Assembly (NCBI GenBank): GCA_023101885.1
Contig: JALPQD010000404.1
Location: forward strand, 1,146,470-1,210,469
Direction of reading: 5' to 3'
Length of the DNA: 64,000 nt
Origin: Typhlomys cinereus
Lineage: Eukaryota; Chordata; Mammalia; Rodentia; Platacanthomyidae
The translations under genes and the position numbers were made by a program. How positions within the stretch are numbered: the stretch's first letter is position 1; every line of letters starts with the position of its first letter. A model generated the notes under the pieces. The model ran no database searches. It was given only the letters and a program-made list of their open reading frames with translations, and was not told the DNA's origin. Below, in pieces: positions 10,500 through 22,845 of the stretch.

Positions 10500-10797
10500 G
10501 GTAGTTAATCATGGGTAAGGATCCACACGAAGATGGTGTCCAAGCTAAGATGGGAACAGGCACCTATATTCTGCACAGTTGAAGGGGCTCGGGGTCATCC
10601 CGGCTATCATGCTATATAAACTCAAGAATTTCCTAGAATAAAGGAGTCTGCATCAGCTCATTCTGTGCCTGCTTCTCACCTGACTCATGGAGTCTGGGTG
10701 GTGACTCTGTGCTGCTCACCCCCTCACCTTCAGCCCTGAGGCCCCTGCCGATTTCCCCCATCTCTTCCCTGGCTTGCCCGACGGGGATTTGCCAACA
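10500..10797 (+). repeat. 3' LTR with TATA box and poly(A) signal
   Basis: A TATA box (tatataaa) lies at 10613-10620 and an AATAAA at 10637-10642, close together as in many class II LTRs. The LTR ends in ...aaca at 10797. The U3 start cannot be fixed by eye; 10500 is an estimate. Confidence 0.75.
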
Positions 10798-11063
10798 CTC
10801 ACATTTCCACACCAATTCAAAAAATGGTATTCATTTCACTAAGAGTTGCAATGTTTTGTTTTGCCTTCTCTCGTGTGCCATAAAGCTACATAAAAATGTG
10901 TAAAATTTGGTTAGTCATGCCTTATTTCCCAGAATCTATCACATATTTTTGATGATTACTCTGCACCAAAACAAATAATAAAACTACCACAGCCTTTCAC
11001 TAGGTAACTCCAGTTAAATCCTTACTCTGCCTCCTTATAGCATACACTTGAGAGAGATTCTTT
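10798..11063. other. Spacer between ERV and L1
   Basis: AT-rich sequence with no recognised feature. Confidence 0.5.
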
Positions 11064-12181
11064 TTAATTAGTTCATTTATTTTTCACACTCATAAAAACC
11101 TAATAGGTACCCCAGTCTCCTCCCTCCCTCCATCCCTCCCTGAACCCCATTGTTCTCTCCCCCCTTTTCTCCTTCCTTTCCCCCCTTCCTCCCTTTTTCC
11201 CAGTGCCCCCTCCTCCATACCAGGAGCATAATTTAGTGTTAATGTCAAACTTCCCTCTGGGTCCTCCTCTATGATGATGTGTAAGGACTTAGTACCATTG
11301 CTTAGAGTCCTTTCTTGTGTTATTTTTTAGTATAGGAACACTATTGTGGCTATTAATCCCTAGCTTCTAAGGATCCTAATGCCTATGATCCATGCTAGAC
11401 TTTGGGGTGTCAGTGCAATGCAGGTAATTGTGCAGGTCATGTAAAGTCCTATTATGGTTACTTCAGCCCTAACTTGTGTGGAGTATCTTGCATATTGTTG
11501 CTCCTCCCCATCTTTAGGCTCTTACAATCTTACCACCCCCTCTTCAGCAAAGTTCCCTGAGCTTTAGAATGGGGAGAGATTAGGCTGGCCTGGTTCCAGA
11601 TGGTTAATGTAGGGTCTCTGATGTTCTGAATTATGGTGTATTGTGTGTTTTCCAATTTTTCTGTTTGTGCACCACTCTTGGCTCCATCATGATGGGTATT
11701 GGATGTCTCCTCTGAGCCAGAAATTAAAGGCTGTTAAAATAGTCTTGCTATATGAGTAGATTTAAAGGTAGATGGAATAAGAGTGGGAGACCTCAGTGAG
11801 GGGGGACAGTCTCCCATTCGCAGGATGGTTACCACCTATCTCCCAGTCTCTATGCCCTCCCTGACTGTGAGATCAAACCCCATCAGTTGCAAGTGACCAG
11901 GAAGGTAAGTCTATGAGCTTAATCAGATGTTTCACTACTTCCTTGAAGTACTTGATGGTGGCCTATTTTCTCTGCTACAGCATGATCCCCTCTTTCCTTG
12001 TTTCTGGCGGCACCCTCTGTCCCTTTATCTCCTGTTTATAATCTTTGCAATTACTGTAGGTATGACAGAGATTGGTCTTTCAGTATGTCACTAAGTGGGT
12101 TTGGTACTAGAATCCTCCTATTAGGGAGGACATATGGTGCTTAAGTTTTTGTGTCTGGGATACTTCGCTCAGTATAATTTT
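11064..12181 (-). mobile_element. L1 3' UTR, interrupted by the next L1
   Basis: A T-rich tail near 11064-11085 is followed by the 3'-UTR start and C-rich tract, and the match then runs through the whole 3' UTR to the first codons of the ORF2 end near 12165. At 12181 the next L1 begins with its T-rich tail. The remainder of this element's ORF2 C-terminus is not found beyond the inserted copies. Confidence 0.85.
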
Positions 12182-13365
12182 TTTTTTTACTATCTCCACT
12201 CAAACAAACTTAATAGGTACACCGGTTCCCTCCGTCCCTCCTCTTCCCCCAGACACCACTGCCCACCCTCCCCTCACACATCCCTCTCCACCCCCCAGTG
12301 CCTCCCCTCCCCCAATTCCTGGAGAATCCTTTAATGTGCATGCCAAACTCTCCTCTGTGTCCTCCTCTCCGATGATGTACAAGGACCCTTTCCTTTCTTC
12401 TGCATAAACATGGGAACACTATTTTGGCTGTCAATCCCTTGCCTCCAAGGATCTTGGTGCTTTAAGCAAATGCTAGACTTTGTGGGGTCAATAGTGTGTT
12501 GGACATTGTGAAGGGCATGCAAAGTCCAATTATGATTGCTTTGGCCCTAACTTGTGTGGAGTATCTTGCATATCATTGCTCCTCCCATCCTTGGGCTCTT
12601 ACACTCTTACCGCCCCCTCTTCCGCAAATTTCTGTGAGCTTCAGGATGGGGTGAGATTAGGCTAGTCTAGTTCTAGGTGGTTGATATAGAGTCTCTGAGG
12701 TTCTTGATTATGGTTTGTTGATTTTCTTTTGCAGTTTTACTGCTCCTGCAATGCCCTTCATTCCATCCTGATGGGTATTGGATGTCACCCCCTGGCCAGA
12801 GGTAAATAGCTGTTAAACTAGAGTCTTGTTATAAGAGTATATTCAAAGATAGATGTAATAAAAGTAGGAAATCGCAGTGAGGGAGGGGTCAATCACCCAT
12901 TTGCAAAATGGTTACTTATTATCTACCAGACTATATGCCCTCCCCTTCTGGTGAGTTCACTCCACCTCAGTTGTAAATGATCAGGAATGAAAAGTCTGTG
13001 AACTTAACCAGATGTCTCATTGCTTACTTGCAGTCCTTGATGGAGACCTATTTTCTCTGCTGTAACATGGTCCCCTCTCTCCTTGTTTCTGGTGTGGCCC
13101 TCCTACCCCATCCCTCCTCTTCATACTCCTTGCAATTACTGTATTACAGAGATTTATTGTCGAGTGTCTCTAGTTGGGCTGGGTGGGTTTGGTACTAGGA
13201 GCCACCTATTAGGGAGCACATATGACGCTTAATTTTCTGGGTCTGGGATACTTCACTCAACATAATCTTTTCTAATGACATCAATTTTCTGGTAAATTCC
13301 AGTAATTCATCATTTTTGATGGCTGAATAGTACTCCATTGTATAGATGTACCACATCTTCCTTAT

Positions 13366-15397
13366 CTACTCAAGTACTTCAAGTACAATGTTGAATAGAA
13401 GTGGTGAGAGTGGACAGCCTTGTCTAGTTCCTTATCAAACCGGGAATGCTTCCAGTTGTTCCCCATTGAGTATAATCCTTGCTGTGGGCTTTTTGTATAC
13501 AGCTTTTATTATATTGATAATCGTTCCTTCCATTCCTACTGTCTCTAGCGTTTTGATCATAAAAGGCTGTTGGATCTTGTCAAAAGCTTTTTCTGCATCT
13601 ATCGAGAGTATCATGTGGTCTTGGACTTTGGACTGCTTTATGTTATGAATTACATTTATTGATTTGCATACATTGAACTAAACTTGTGTGCCGGGGATAA
13701 AGTCTACTTGGTCCCCATGAATGATCTTTTTGATATGTTTTGAATCTGATTTGCTAAGACTTTGTTGAGAATCTTTGCATCTGTGTTCATCAGAGAGATT
13801 GCCCTATAGTTTTCCTTTTAAGTGAATCTTTATTAGGTTTTGGGATTAAAACGATATTAGCTTCATAGAAGGAATTTGATAGTGTTCCTTCCTTTGTTAT
13901 TTGATGGAACAGTTTAAGGAGTATTGGTGTTATTAACTCCTTAAATGTCTGCTAGAACTCTGTGCTGAATCCATCTGGTCCAGGATATTTTATGGTGGGA
14001 AGTTTTGAGATTACTTCCTCAATTTCCTTATATGTTATAGGACTATTTAAATAATTCATAACTTCCTGAATCAATTTAGTTAAGTTGTGTTTACTTAGAA
14101 ATTCACCCATCTCTTTTGTGTTGTCAAATTTCACAGAGTATAAGTTTTTTAAATATGATGTTATAATTCTCTGGATTTCTTGGGTATCAGTAGTGATAAC
14201 TGCATTTTCATTTCTAATTTTGTTGATTTGGGTTTTTTTTTCTCTATTGCTTTTGGTTAATTTAGCTAGGGGAGTATCAATCTTATTGATTTTTTCAAAG
14301 AACCAGCTTTTTGACTGGTTGATTTTCTCTATCATTTTCTTAATCTCGATTTCAGATATTTCTCCCCTTATTTTCCTAATCTCCTCTCTTCTACTACTTT
14401 TGGGATCAGATTGCTCTAGTTTCTCCAAAGCTTTAAGCTGCGTTGTTAAGTTGTTTATTTCTGATATATCCATTTTTCTGAGATAGGCATTAAGAGCTAT
14501 GAACTTGCCTCTTAGGACAGCTTTCATTGTGTCCCAGAAATTTTGGTAAGTTGTATTTTCATTATCGTTCACTTTCAGGAAATCTTTAATTTCCTTTTTA
14601 GTTTCTTCCTGAATTGAGTTCTCGTTCAGCATCATATTGTTAAGTTTCCAGGAGTTAGTGTATTTTCTCTTGTTTGTTGTGTTGTGGATGTCCAGCTTTA
14701 GGCCGTGGTGGTCTGATAGGGCACAAGTTAGAATTTCAACTTTTTGTATATGTGTAGATTCATTTTGTGGCCCAGTATGTGATCTATTTTGGAGAACGTT
14801 CTGTGTGCTGCTGAGAAAATTGTATATTCTTTGGTGCGTGGGTGAAAAGTTTGATATAGGTCTGTAAGGTCCATTTCTTTCAGGGTTTGATTAAGTTCCA
14901 AAGTATCTCTGTTAAGCTTTTGACCTTTTGATCTATCCCATGTTGAGAGGGCGGTGTTGAAGTCCCCAAGAGTTATCATTTGGGGGTTGATTTCTTGCTT
15001 TAGATGCTGTAGAGTTTTCTTAATGAATGTGGATGGGCCCGTATTGGGTGCATATCTGTTCAGTATTGTGAAGTCTTCCTGGTGAATTGTGCCTGTGACT
15101 AAAATGTAGTATCCATCTGTGTCTCTTATGATTTTCTTTGGTTTGAAGTCCACTTTGTCTGAAAGCATAATTGCTACCCCTGCCTGTTCCCTGGTTCCAT
15201 TAGCTTGCAGTATTTTGGACCAGCCTTTCATTTTTAGGATGTGCCTATCTTTTGTGGTGAGATGAGTTTCCTGAAGGCAACAGATTGATGGGTTGTGATT
15301 TTTTATTCCAAGTTTGTAATCTGTGTCTCTTAATCAGTGATTTAATACCATTGCCATTTAATGTTATAATGGAGAAATTTTATTTAATTCTGGACAT
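13366..15397 (-). pseudogene. L1 ORF2 remnant (endonuclease and start of RT)
   Basis: The start codon is at 15395-15397. The endonuclease domain is readable in 14728-15231, and the linker to the reverse transcriptase is open in 13952-14635 (227 codons, ending in the [14 protein letters not shown] block). The part carrying the FADD catalytic box, the rest of RT and nearly all of the C-terminal domain are deleted. Reading frames switch at several points. Confidence 0.85.
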
Positions 15398-15438
15398 TTT
15401 TTATTTTTAATGATTTTTGTAAGCTTATTATTTTACAT

Positions 15439-16030
15439 TTATGTTTTTGTGGTATTATACTCCTCTACTGTCTTCCTGGATATGGTTGGTTTTTTTTCTT
15501 CAAGTTTGCATATCATTTCTAGCATTTTTTGAAGGCCTGGTTTGGTAGACATGTATCCCTTTAAGTTGCCTTTGTGCTGGAAAATTTTTCTTTCTCCCTC
15601 GATAATGACAGATAGTTTTGCCATGTATTTCAGTCTGGGTTGGCATTTTTGCTGATTTAATACTTGAAATACGTCTCTCCAAGCTCTTCTTGCTTTTACG
15701 TTTCCATTGAGTAGTCATTTGTTATTTTAATAGGTTTGCTTAAAAGTGACTTGCTTTTTTTCTCTTGAAGCTCTCAGCACCTTTTTTTTTTTTCTTGAAT
15801 GTGGAGTATTTTGACTATTATTTGCCGTGGCGATTTTCTATTTTGGTCATATCTGTTTGGAGTGCGAAATGCCTCTTGTGTTTGGCTGGGCCTCTCATTC
15901 TTCAGTTGAGGGAAGTTTTCATTTATGATAATTTGAAAAGTTTCCTCAGGTGTGGTATTCTGGGATTCTTGCTCTGGTATTCCATCAACGTGCATGTTAG
16001 GCTTCTTCAGGGTGTTCCATATCTCTCTTT
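15439..16030 (-). pseudogene. L1 ORF1 remnant, 3' half
   Basis: Only the RRM and C-terminal domain of ORF1p remain (blocks NMHVDGIPEQES near 16000 and the ends near 15440-15700). The coiled coil and start are missing because the element stops at about 16030, where the next L1's tail begins. Confidence 0.75.
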
Positions 16031-17068
16031 TTTTATACATTTTTATTATTATTTCCGCTCTTACAAACTTAATAGGTACACCAGTTCCCTCCCTCCCTCC
16101 TCCTCCCCCCAAACCTCCTGCTCCCCTTCTTCTCACCCCTATCTCCTCTCCCCCATTGCCTCCCATCCCTATTCCCTGAGAGTCTTTTATTGTGCATGCA
16201 TGACTCTCCTCTGGACCCTCCTCTCTGGTGACGTACAAGGACCCAGTGGCATTTTCCTGTAAGCTTTCCCGTGTTCCCCTTAAGCATAGGAACAATACTG
16301 TGGCTGTCAATCCCTTGCCTCCAGGGATCTTGGTGTCTTTAGCAATGCTAGACATTGTGAGGTCAATAGTGTGTTGGGCATTGCACAGGGCATGCCAAGT
16401 CCAATTATGATTGCTTCGACCCTAACTTGTGTGGAGTATCTTGCAAATCATTGCTCCTCCCATCCTTTTGCTCTTACAATCTTACCAGCCCCTTCCGCAA
16501 ATGTCCCTGAGCTTCAGGATAGGGAGAGATTAGTCTGGCCTAGTTCTAGGTGGTTGATATAGAGTCTCTGAAGTTCTGGATTGTGGTTTGTTGATTTTCT
16601 TTTGCAGTTTTGCTGCTCCTGCAATGCCCTTCACTCCATTCTGCTGGGCACTGTATGTTACCCCCTGGCCAGAGACAAAAGCTGTTAAACTGGAGTCTTA
16701 TTATAACAGCACATTCAAGGGTAGATGTAATAAAAGTAGGAAACCTCAGTGAGGGAAGGGTCAATCACCCATTTGCAAAATGGTTACTTTTTATCTGCCA
16801 GACTATATGCCCTCCCCTTCTGGTGAGATCATACCCCCTCAGTTGAAAATGATCAGGAACGAACTTATGTGAACTTAACCAGGTGTCACATTACTTACTT
16901 GCAGTCCTTGATGGAGGCCTATTTTCTCTGCTGTAACATGGTCACTTCTCTCCTTGTTTCTGGTGTGGCCCTCCAACCCATCCCTCCCGTTCATAATCCT
17001 TGCAATTACTGTAGGTATTACATAGATTTACCGTTGAGTGTCTCAAGGTGGGCTGGGTGGGTTTGATA

Positions 17069-20000
17069 CTAGATGTCACCTATTAGGGAGTACATATGGT
17101 GCTTAATTTTCTGGGTTTGAGATACTTCACTTAATATAATTGTTTCTAATGACATCCATTTTCCAGCAAATTCCAATAATTCATCATTTTTGATGGCTGA
17201 GTAGTACTCCATTGTATAGATGTACCACAGTTTCCTTATCCACTCGTCAACTGTTGGACATTTGGGTTGATTCTATGATTTTGCTATTGTAAACAGTGTT
17301 GCTATGAACATGGTCGTGCTTGTGCTATCGAGGTGAACCTCTGCTGTATGGGGGGTTATTCCCAAAAATCGAATCGCAGGGTCATATGGCATTTCAATCT
17401 TTAATTTCTTTAAGAATCTCCAGGTGGCTCGCCAGAGTGGCTGTATGAGCCTGCATTCGCACCAGCAATGTAGGAGAGTTCCCCTCTCTCCACATCCTCT
17501 CCAGCATTTGGTGTTGTTTGTATTGTGGATTTTTGTTATCCTGACTGGGGTGAGATTATATCTCAGAGAAGTTTTGATTTGCATTTCCCTGATGACTAAA
17601 GAAGTGGAGAATTTTTTAAGATATTTCTTGGATATGATAGTATCATCCCTGGTAAAGTTTCTTTTAAGTTCCAAGGCCCACTTTTTAATTGGGCCAGTGA
17701 TTTCCTTGGTGTTTATTTTTTGTTTAGTTCTTTGTGCACTCTGGAAAGTAGAGCTCTATTAGATATGTGGTAAGTAAAGATTTTCTCCCATTCTGTGGGT
17801 TGCCTTTGAGCTCATGTTACAATCTCTTTATCTGAATAGAAGCTCTTTAATTTCACCAGATCCTCACTGTTGAGAGTTGGTAACAGTGACTGTGCCATTG
17901 GATGTCTGTTAAGAAAATGTTGGCCTAGCCCAATCAGCTCGAGGGAGTTCCCTATCCTTTCAACTATGGTTCTTATAGTCTCTGGCCTTACGTCAAGGTC
18001 CTTGATCCATTTGGAATTAAGTCTTGTACATGGTGACAAGTACGGGTCCAGCTTTAATCTTCTGCATGTGGAGATCCAGTTTTGCCAGCACCATTTGTTG
18101 AAGATGCTGTTCTTTTTCCATTGGATTTTTTGGGCCCCTTTGTCAAAGATCAAATGGCTGTAATTTTGTGGGCTTATATCTGGGTCTTCAATCCTTATCC
18201 ATTGATCTGAGTGTCTATTTTGGATCCAGTACCAGGCTGTTTTTATAACTCTGGATTTGTAGTATAGACTAAGGTTTGGTATGATAACACCTACTGCAGT
18301 GTTTTTGTTACTCAGGATTTTCTTTGCTATCCTGGGTCTTTTGTGCCTCCATATGAATTTTGAGATTATTTGGTCAACTTCTTTAAAGAATTGCTTTGGG
18401 ATTTTAATTGGTATAGCATTGAATTTGTATATTGCCTTTGGTAGGATGGTCATTTTTATGATGTTGATTCTGCCAATCCAGGAGCATGGGAGGTCTTTCC
18501 ACCTTCTGGTGTCTTCTGCTATTTCTTTCTTTAGGGTTTTAAAGTTTTCATTGTAAAGGTCTTTAACCTCCTTCGTTAGGTTTATACCAAGGTATTTCAT
18601 TTTTTTTAGGGGCTATAGTAAATGGGATTGTTTCTCTCAGGGCTTTTTTCTGTTCTTTCATTCTGGGCATATAGGAGGCCTCTGAATTTGGCAAATTTAT
18701 TTTGTATCCTGTCACCCTGCTGAACTTCTCACTTAGTTCCAGGAGCTTCCTGATGGAATTTTTGGGATCCCTCAGGTATAATATCATGCCATCTGCAAAT
18801 AGGGATAGCTTGACTTCTTCCTTGCCGATTTGAATCCCTCTTATGTCCCTTTCTTGTCTTATGGCTTCAGCTAAGACTTCAAGTACAATGTTGATTAGAA
18901 GTGGTGAGAGTGGACAGCCTTGTCTAGTTTCTGATCAAAGTGGGAATGCTTCCAATTGTTCTCCATTGAGCATAATCCTTGCTGTGGGCTTGTTGTATAC
19001 AGCTTTTATTATAATGATAAATATTCCTTCCATTCTTACTGTCTCTAGCGTTTTGATCATAAAAGGCTGTTGGATCTTGTCAAAAGCTTTTTCTGCATCT
19101 ATCGAAAGTATCATGTTGTCTTGAACTTTGGACTGGTTTACATGATGAATTACATTTATTGATTTGCATATGTTGAACCAACCTTGTGTGCCAGGGATGA
19201 AGCCTACTTGATCCCTGTGAATGATCTTTTTGATATGTTTTTGAATCCGATTTGTTGAGAATCTTTGCATCTGTGTTCATCATAGAGATCGCCCTATAGT
19301 TTTCTTTTTTAAGTGTATGTTTACTAGGTTTTTTATTATTGTTTTAAAACGATATTAGCTTCATAAAAGGAATTTGTTAGTGTTCCTTCCTTTGCTATTT
19401 GATGGAACAGTTTAAGGAGTATTGGTGTCATTAACTCCTTAAATGTCTGGTAGAACTCTGTGCTGAATCCATCTGGTCCAGGAAACTTTTTGGTGGAAAG
19501 TTTCGAGATTACTTCCTCAATTTCCTTATATGTTATAGGACTATTTAAATAATTCACAACTTCCTGATTCAATTTAGGTAAGTTGTATTTATTTAGAAAT
19601 TAACCCATCTCTTTTGTGTTGTCAAACTTCACAGAGTATAAGTTTTTGAAATATGACATTATAATTCTCTGGATTTCTTGGGTATCAGTAATGATAACTC
19701 CATTTTCATTTCTAATTTTGTTGATTTGGGTTTTTTATCTCTTGCTTTTGGTTAATTTAGCTAGGGGTTTATCAATCTCATTGATTTTTTCAAAGAACCA
19801 GCTTTTTGACTGGTTGATTTTCTCTATCGTTTTCTCAATCTCGATTTCAGATAGTTCTTCCCTTATTTTGCTAATCTCCTCTCTTCTACTACTTTTGGGA
19901 TCAGATTGCTCTAGTTTCTCCAAAGCTTTAAGCTGCATTGTTAAGTTGTTTATTTCTGATATTTCCTTTTTTTTTTTTTGATGTAGGCATTAAGAGCTAT

Positions 20001-20885
20001 GAACTTACCTCTTAGGACAGCTTTCATTGTGTCCCAGAGATTTTGGTAAGTTGTATTTTCATTATCATTCACTTTCAGGAAATCTTGAATTTCCTTTCTA
20101 ATTTCTTCCTGAATCCAGTTCTCATTCAGCATCTTATTGTTAAGTTTCCAGGAGTTAGTATATTTTCTCTTGTTTATTGTGTTGTGGATGTCCAGCTTTA
20201 GGCCGTGGTGGTCTGATAGAATTTCATCTTTTTTGTATATGTGTAGATTCATTTTGTGGCCCAATATGTGATCTATTTTGTAGAATGTTCTGTGTGCTGC
20301 TGAGAAAAAAGTATATTCTTTGGTGCGTGGGTGAAAAGTTTGATAGAGATCTGTAAGGTCCATTTCTTTCAGGGTTTGATTCGGTTCCAAAGTGTCTCTG
20401 TTAAGCTTTTGACCTTTTGATCTATCCCATGTTGAGAGGGCGGTGTTGAAGTCCCCAAGAGTTATCATTTGGGGGTTGATTTCTTGCTTTAGATGCTGTA
20501 GGGTTTTCTTAATGAATGTGAAGGGGCCCGTATTGGGTGCATATCTGTTCAGTATTGTGAAGTCTTCCTGGTGAATTGTACCTGTGACTAAAATGTAGTA
20601 TCCATCTGTGTCTCTTATGATTTTCTTTGGTTTGAAGTCCACTTTGTCTGAAAGCATAATTGCTACCCCTGCCTGTTCCCTGGTTCCTTTAGCTTGCAAG
20701 ATTTTGGACCAGCCTTTCATTCTTAGGACGTGCCTACCTTTTGTGGTGAGATGAGTTTCCTGAAAGCAGCAGATTGTTGGATTGTGGTTTTTAATCCAAG
20801 TTTGTAATCTGTGTCTCTTATTTGGTGAGTCAATACCATTGACATTTAATGTTATAATGGAGAAATTATTTTTAATTCTGGACAT
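17069..20885 (-). pseudogene. L1 ORF2 (endonuclease/reverse transcriptase), frameshifted
   Basis: ORF2p nicks the target and reverse-transcribes L1 RNA. The start codon is at 20883-20885 and the stop at 17069-17071, giving about 1,272 codons, the normal L1 length. The endonuclease is open for 311 codons (20885-19950) with the NVNGI and QETHL blocks expected of the AP-endonuclease fold. The RT palm region lies at about 18563-19572. The C-terminal zinc-knuckle motif C-x3-C-x7-H-x4-C is complete in 17273-17674 (CWRGCGERGTLLHCWCEC). Shifts occur near 19945, 19730, 19300, 18900, 18600 and 17800. Confidence 0.9.
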
Positions 20886-20942
20886 TGTTTATGTTTAGTA
20901 GATTTTGTTAGTGTCTTGTTTGATATTTATGTTTTGGTGGTA

Positions 20943-22005
20943 TTACACTTCCCTTCTGTCCTCCTGGATATGCTTGTTCTTTTCTTCAAGCTTGAGTATC
21001 ATTTCTAGCCTTTTTTGAAGGCCTGGTTTGGTAGACATGTATCCCTTCAAGTTGTCTTTGTGCTGGAAAACTTTTCTTTCTCCCTCAATCATGACACATA
21101 GTTTTGGCGGGTATATCAGTCTGGGTTGGCATTTTTGCTCATTTAATACTTGAAGTATGTCTCTCCAAGCTCTTCTTGCTTTTACTGTTTCCGTTGAGTT
21201 GTCATTTGTTATTCTAGTAGGTTTACCTTTAAAGGTGACTTGCTTTTTTTCTCTTGAAGCTCTCAGCACTTTCCTTTGTCTTGAATGTGTAGTGTATGAC
21301 TATTATTTGCTATGGCGATTTTCTATTTTGGTCATATCTGTTTGGAGTGTGAAATGCCTCTTGTATTTCTATAGGCCTATCATTCTTTAGTTGTGGGAAG
21401 TTTTCATTTATGATGAATTGAAATATTTCCTCAGGTATGGTATTTTGGGATTCTTGTTCTGGTATTCCATGAATGCGCATGCTAGGCTTCTTCAGGGTGT
21501 CCCATATCTCTTGAATGTTCCTCTCCAGTATCTTTTTGGCTTTAACAATCTCTTCCCTTGAGCTGGTTAATTCTCCCACTTTGTCTTCAAGATCTGAAAT
21601 TCTATTTTCTGTCTCATTTGTTCTGCTGATAAGACTCTCTGTTGAGTTTTGGGTTGAATATAACTTGTCTTTTTGTTCAATTTTAAATTCTACCTGAGAC
21701 TTGTTTAACTGCTCTATGCCTATTTTTGTTTCTTAAACTGTTTTTCTCAACTCCTCGAGGTGCCTGTTGTGTTCCTGTTCAAAGTGGTTGATGCGGTTGT
21801 TTAACTCTTCTCGGATTTCCTCTTTCATAGTATTAATCATGGTAATGATCATACTCTGAAAGTCGTTATGTTGGGTCTGGCTTTCATGGTTATTTTCCGT
21901 GAATTTGTTCTGGTTGGAAATCATCATTATGGGATTAATTCTTCTGGTGGGAGCTTGGTCTTCTTGGGTTTTGTTTCTTGTGGATCTGCACTTTGACTTG
22001 CACAT
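20943..22005 (-). pseudogene. L1 ORF1 (RNA-binding trimeric protein), disrupted
   Basis: The start is at 22003-22005 and the stop at 20943-20945, about 354 codons, a normal length. The coiled-coil N-terminal half is readable at 21733-22005, the RRM (MRIHGIPEQES) at 21310-21579 and the C-terminal domain (RRAWRDILQVLNEQKCQPRL) at 20943-21269. The three blocks are in different frames or separated by stops. Confidence 0.88.
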
Positions 22006-22845
22006 TGTTGTTTTGTTTTGTAGGACCTTTTAGTTTCTGTGTGTTTTTCACTGAATGGATGTATTTGGTATTGTTACACTTGCCAGTTATTACTAGTGCT
22101 TGCCTTGGATTGGGTATGTTTGTGTATTGTTATTGTTATATCCTAGATGATGTTATTAGGCTGTTAGTACATAAGTTAAGTCAGGTTAAGTAACCAGGGA
22201 GTGAATAATAGTATGGTAGTGCACTTTTACGATTTAGTATCTTGGTGATATGTGAGGGTGAGTGGTGTACTCCCTGGAGTTGTATGTTTTGGGGGTGGCT
22301 GTATGCGGAAGTTGATCTATAGCAATTGATACTAGAAAGGATGAGTAAGGTGAAAGAAAGAAAGAATGAAAGAAAAAAAAGGTTTACTTATCTTTGGGCT
22401 GGATGTGAAGAATCTCACCCACGTGATATAATGATTGTAGTGGAGTCCAGATGTATGGCCGGTGTTCCCTTTGTTCTTTAGAGTTTTGCTTGAGTTTCCT
22501 TTGTACTCTATTGAATTCTGAGTAGCAGTGTGTCTTCCGTGGACCACGTTTGTAGGTCCCCGGTGGGCCGGAGAGGCAGAGGGTCTGATGTTGATGGCAG
22601 AATTCTTCAACTGGGAGCTGGGGGAGGGGGCAGCGAGGCGCACAGGGGTGGGAGGATGCGAGGGGCTGGGGTCCGGGGCGGGGCCCAGGCTAAGCCGGAG
22701 TTGGCCTGGGTGTTCGCCGCTGGGACGTGTGGGGCTCCGGGGTTGGGGGCTGGGCTGGGCTGTCCCGGGCTCTCTCACTCACTCACCTTGGGGAGCTGGC
22801 AGGGTGGGGCAGGGGCAGCACAGCGTGGAGGGAGCTGGGGTCCTG
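22006..22845 (-). promoter_or_regulatory. L1 5' UTR: AT-rich inner part plus GC-rich outer module
   Basis: The inner 500 bp (22006-22520) is shared with the 5' UTRs at 5956-6400, 26125-26620 and 63788-64000. The outer 330 bp (22520-22845) is GC-rich with CpGs and is not shared with the other L1 copies in this window. A GAAA-type microsatellite lies at 22353-22382. By analogy with rodent L1s this outer part would hold the internal Pol II promoter. Confidence 0.7.

Larger units (their letters stand above)
8741..10797 (+). mobile_element. Defective class II endogenous retrovirus (Lys primer site)
   Basis: Two related LTR ends bracket the element: 8951-9131 and about 10600-10797 share the run from 'ctcaag' through the pyrimidine-rich U5-like end. 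A primer-binding site follows the first LTR at 9132-9149. The interior is only about 1.5 kb, against 6-8 kb for an intact provirus. It keeps a leader, no recognisable gag, pro or pol core, and the 3' end of env including a hydrophobic anchor segment. The upstream U3 of the first LTR (about 8741-8950) does not clearly match the second LTR, so one end has been replaced or has diverged. It is non-functional. Confidence 0.8.
12182..16030 (-). mobile_element. L1 with internal deletion in ORF2, 5'-truncated in ORF1
   Basis: The minus-strand order is partial ORF1 (16030 down to about 15436), ORF2 from 15397, an internal break near 13366 and the 3' UTR (about 13260 down to 12182). At 13366 the ORF2 C-terminal end is joined directly to the middle of the reverse transcriptase, so about 1.6 kb is missing relative to 17240-18875 of the next copy. 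Long pieces of ORF2 remain readable, for example 13952-14635 and 14728-15231. Confidence 0.85.
16031..22845 (-). mobile_element. Full-length L1, 6.8 kb, with GC-rich 5' UTR
   Basis: All L1 parts are present in order on the minus strand: 5' UTR (22845-22006), ORF1 (22005-20943), ORF2 (20885-17069) and 3' UTR (17068-16031) with a G-rich polypurine tract and a T-rich end on the + strand. Both ORFs carry frameshifts, so it is not active as it stands. The left neighbour is the ORF1 of one L1 and the right neighbour is the ORF2 of another; these do not join up, and I see no target duplication. Confidence 0.9.

Noticed and set aside
14085..14486. Repeated + strand ORFs of 100-133 codons (also 19616-19981, 23825-24130, 50917-51315) with membrane-like composition
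   Set aside because: They are the antisense of L1 ORF2. An A-rich, lysine-rich sense frame leaves few stops in one antisense frame and gives leucine- and isoleucine-rich translations.
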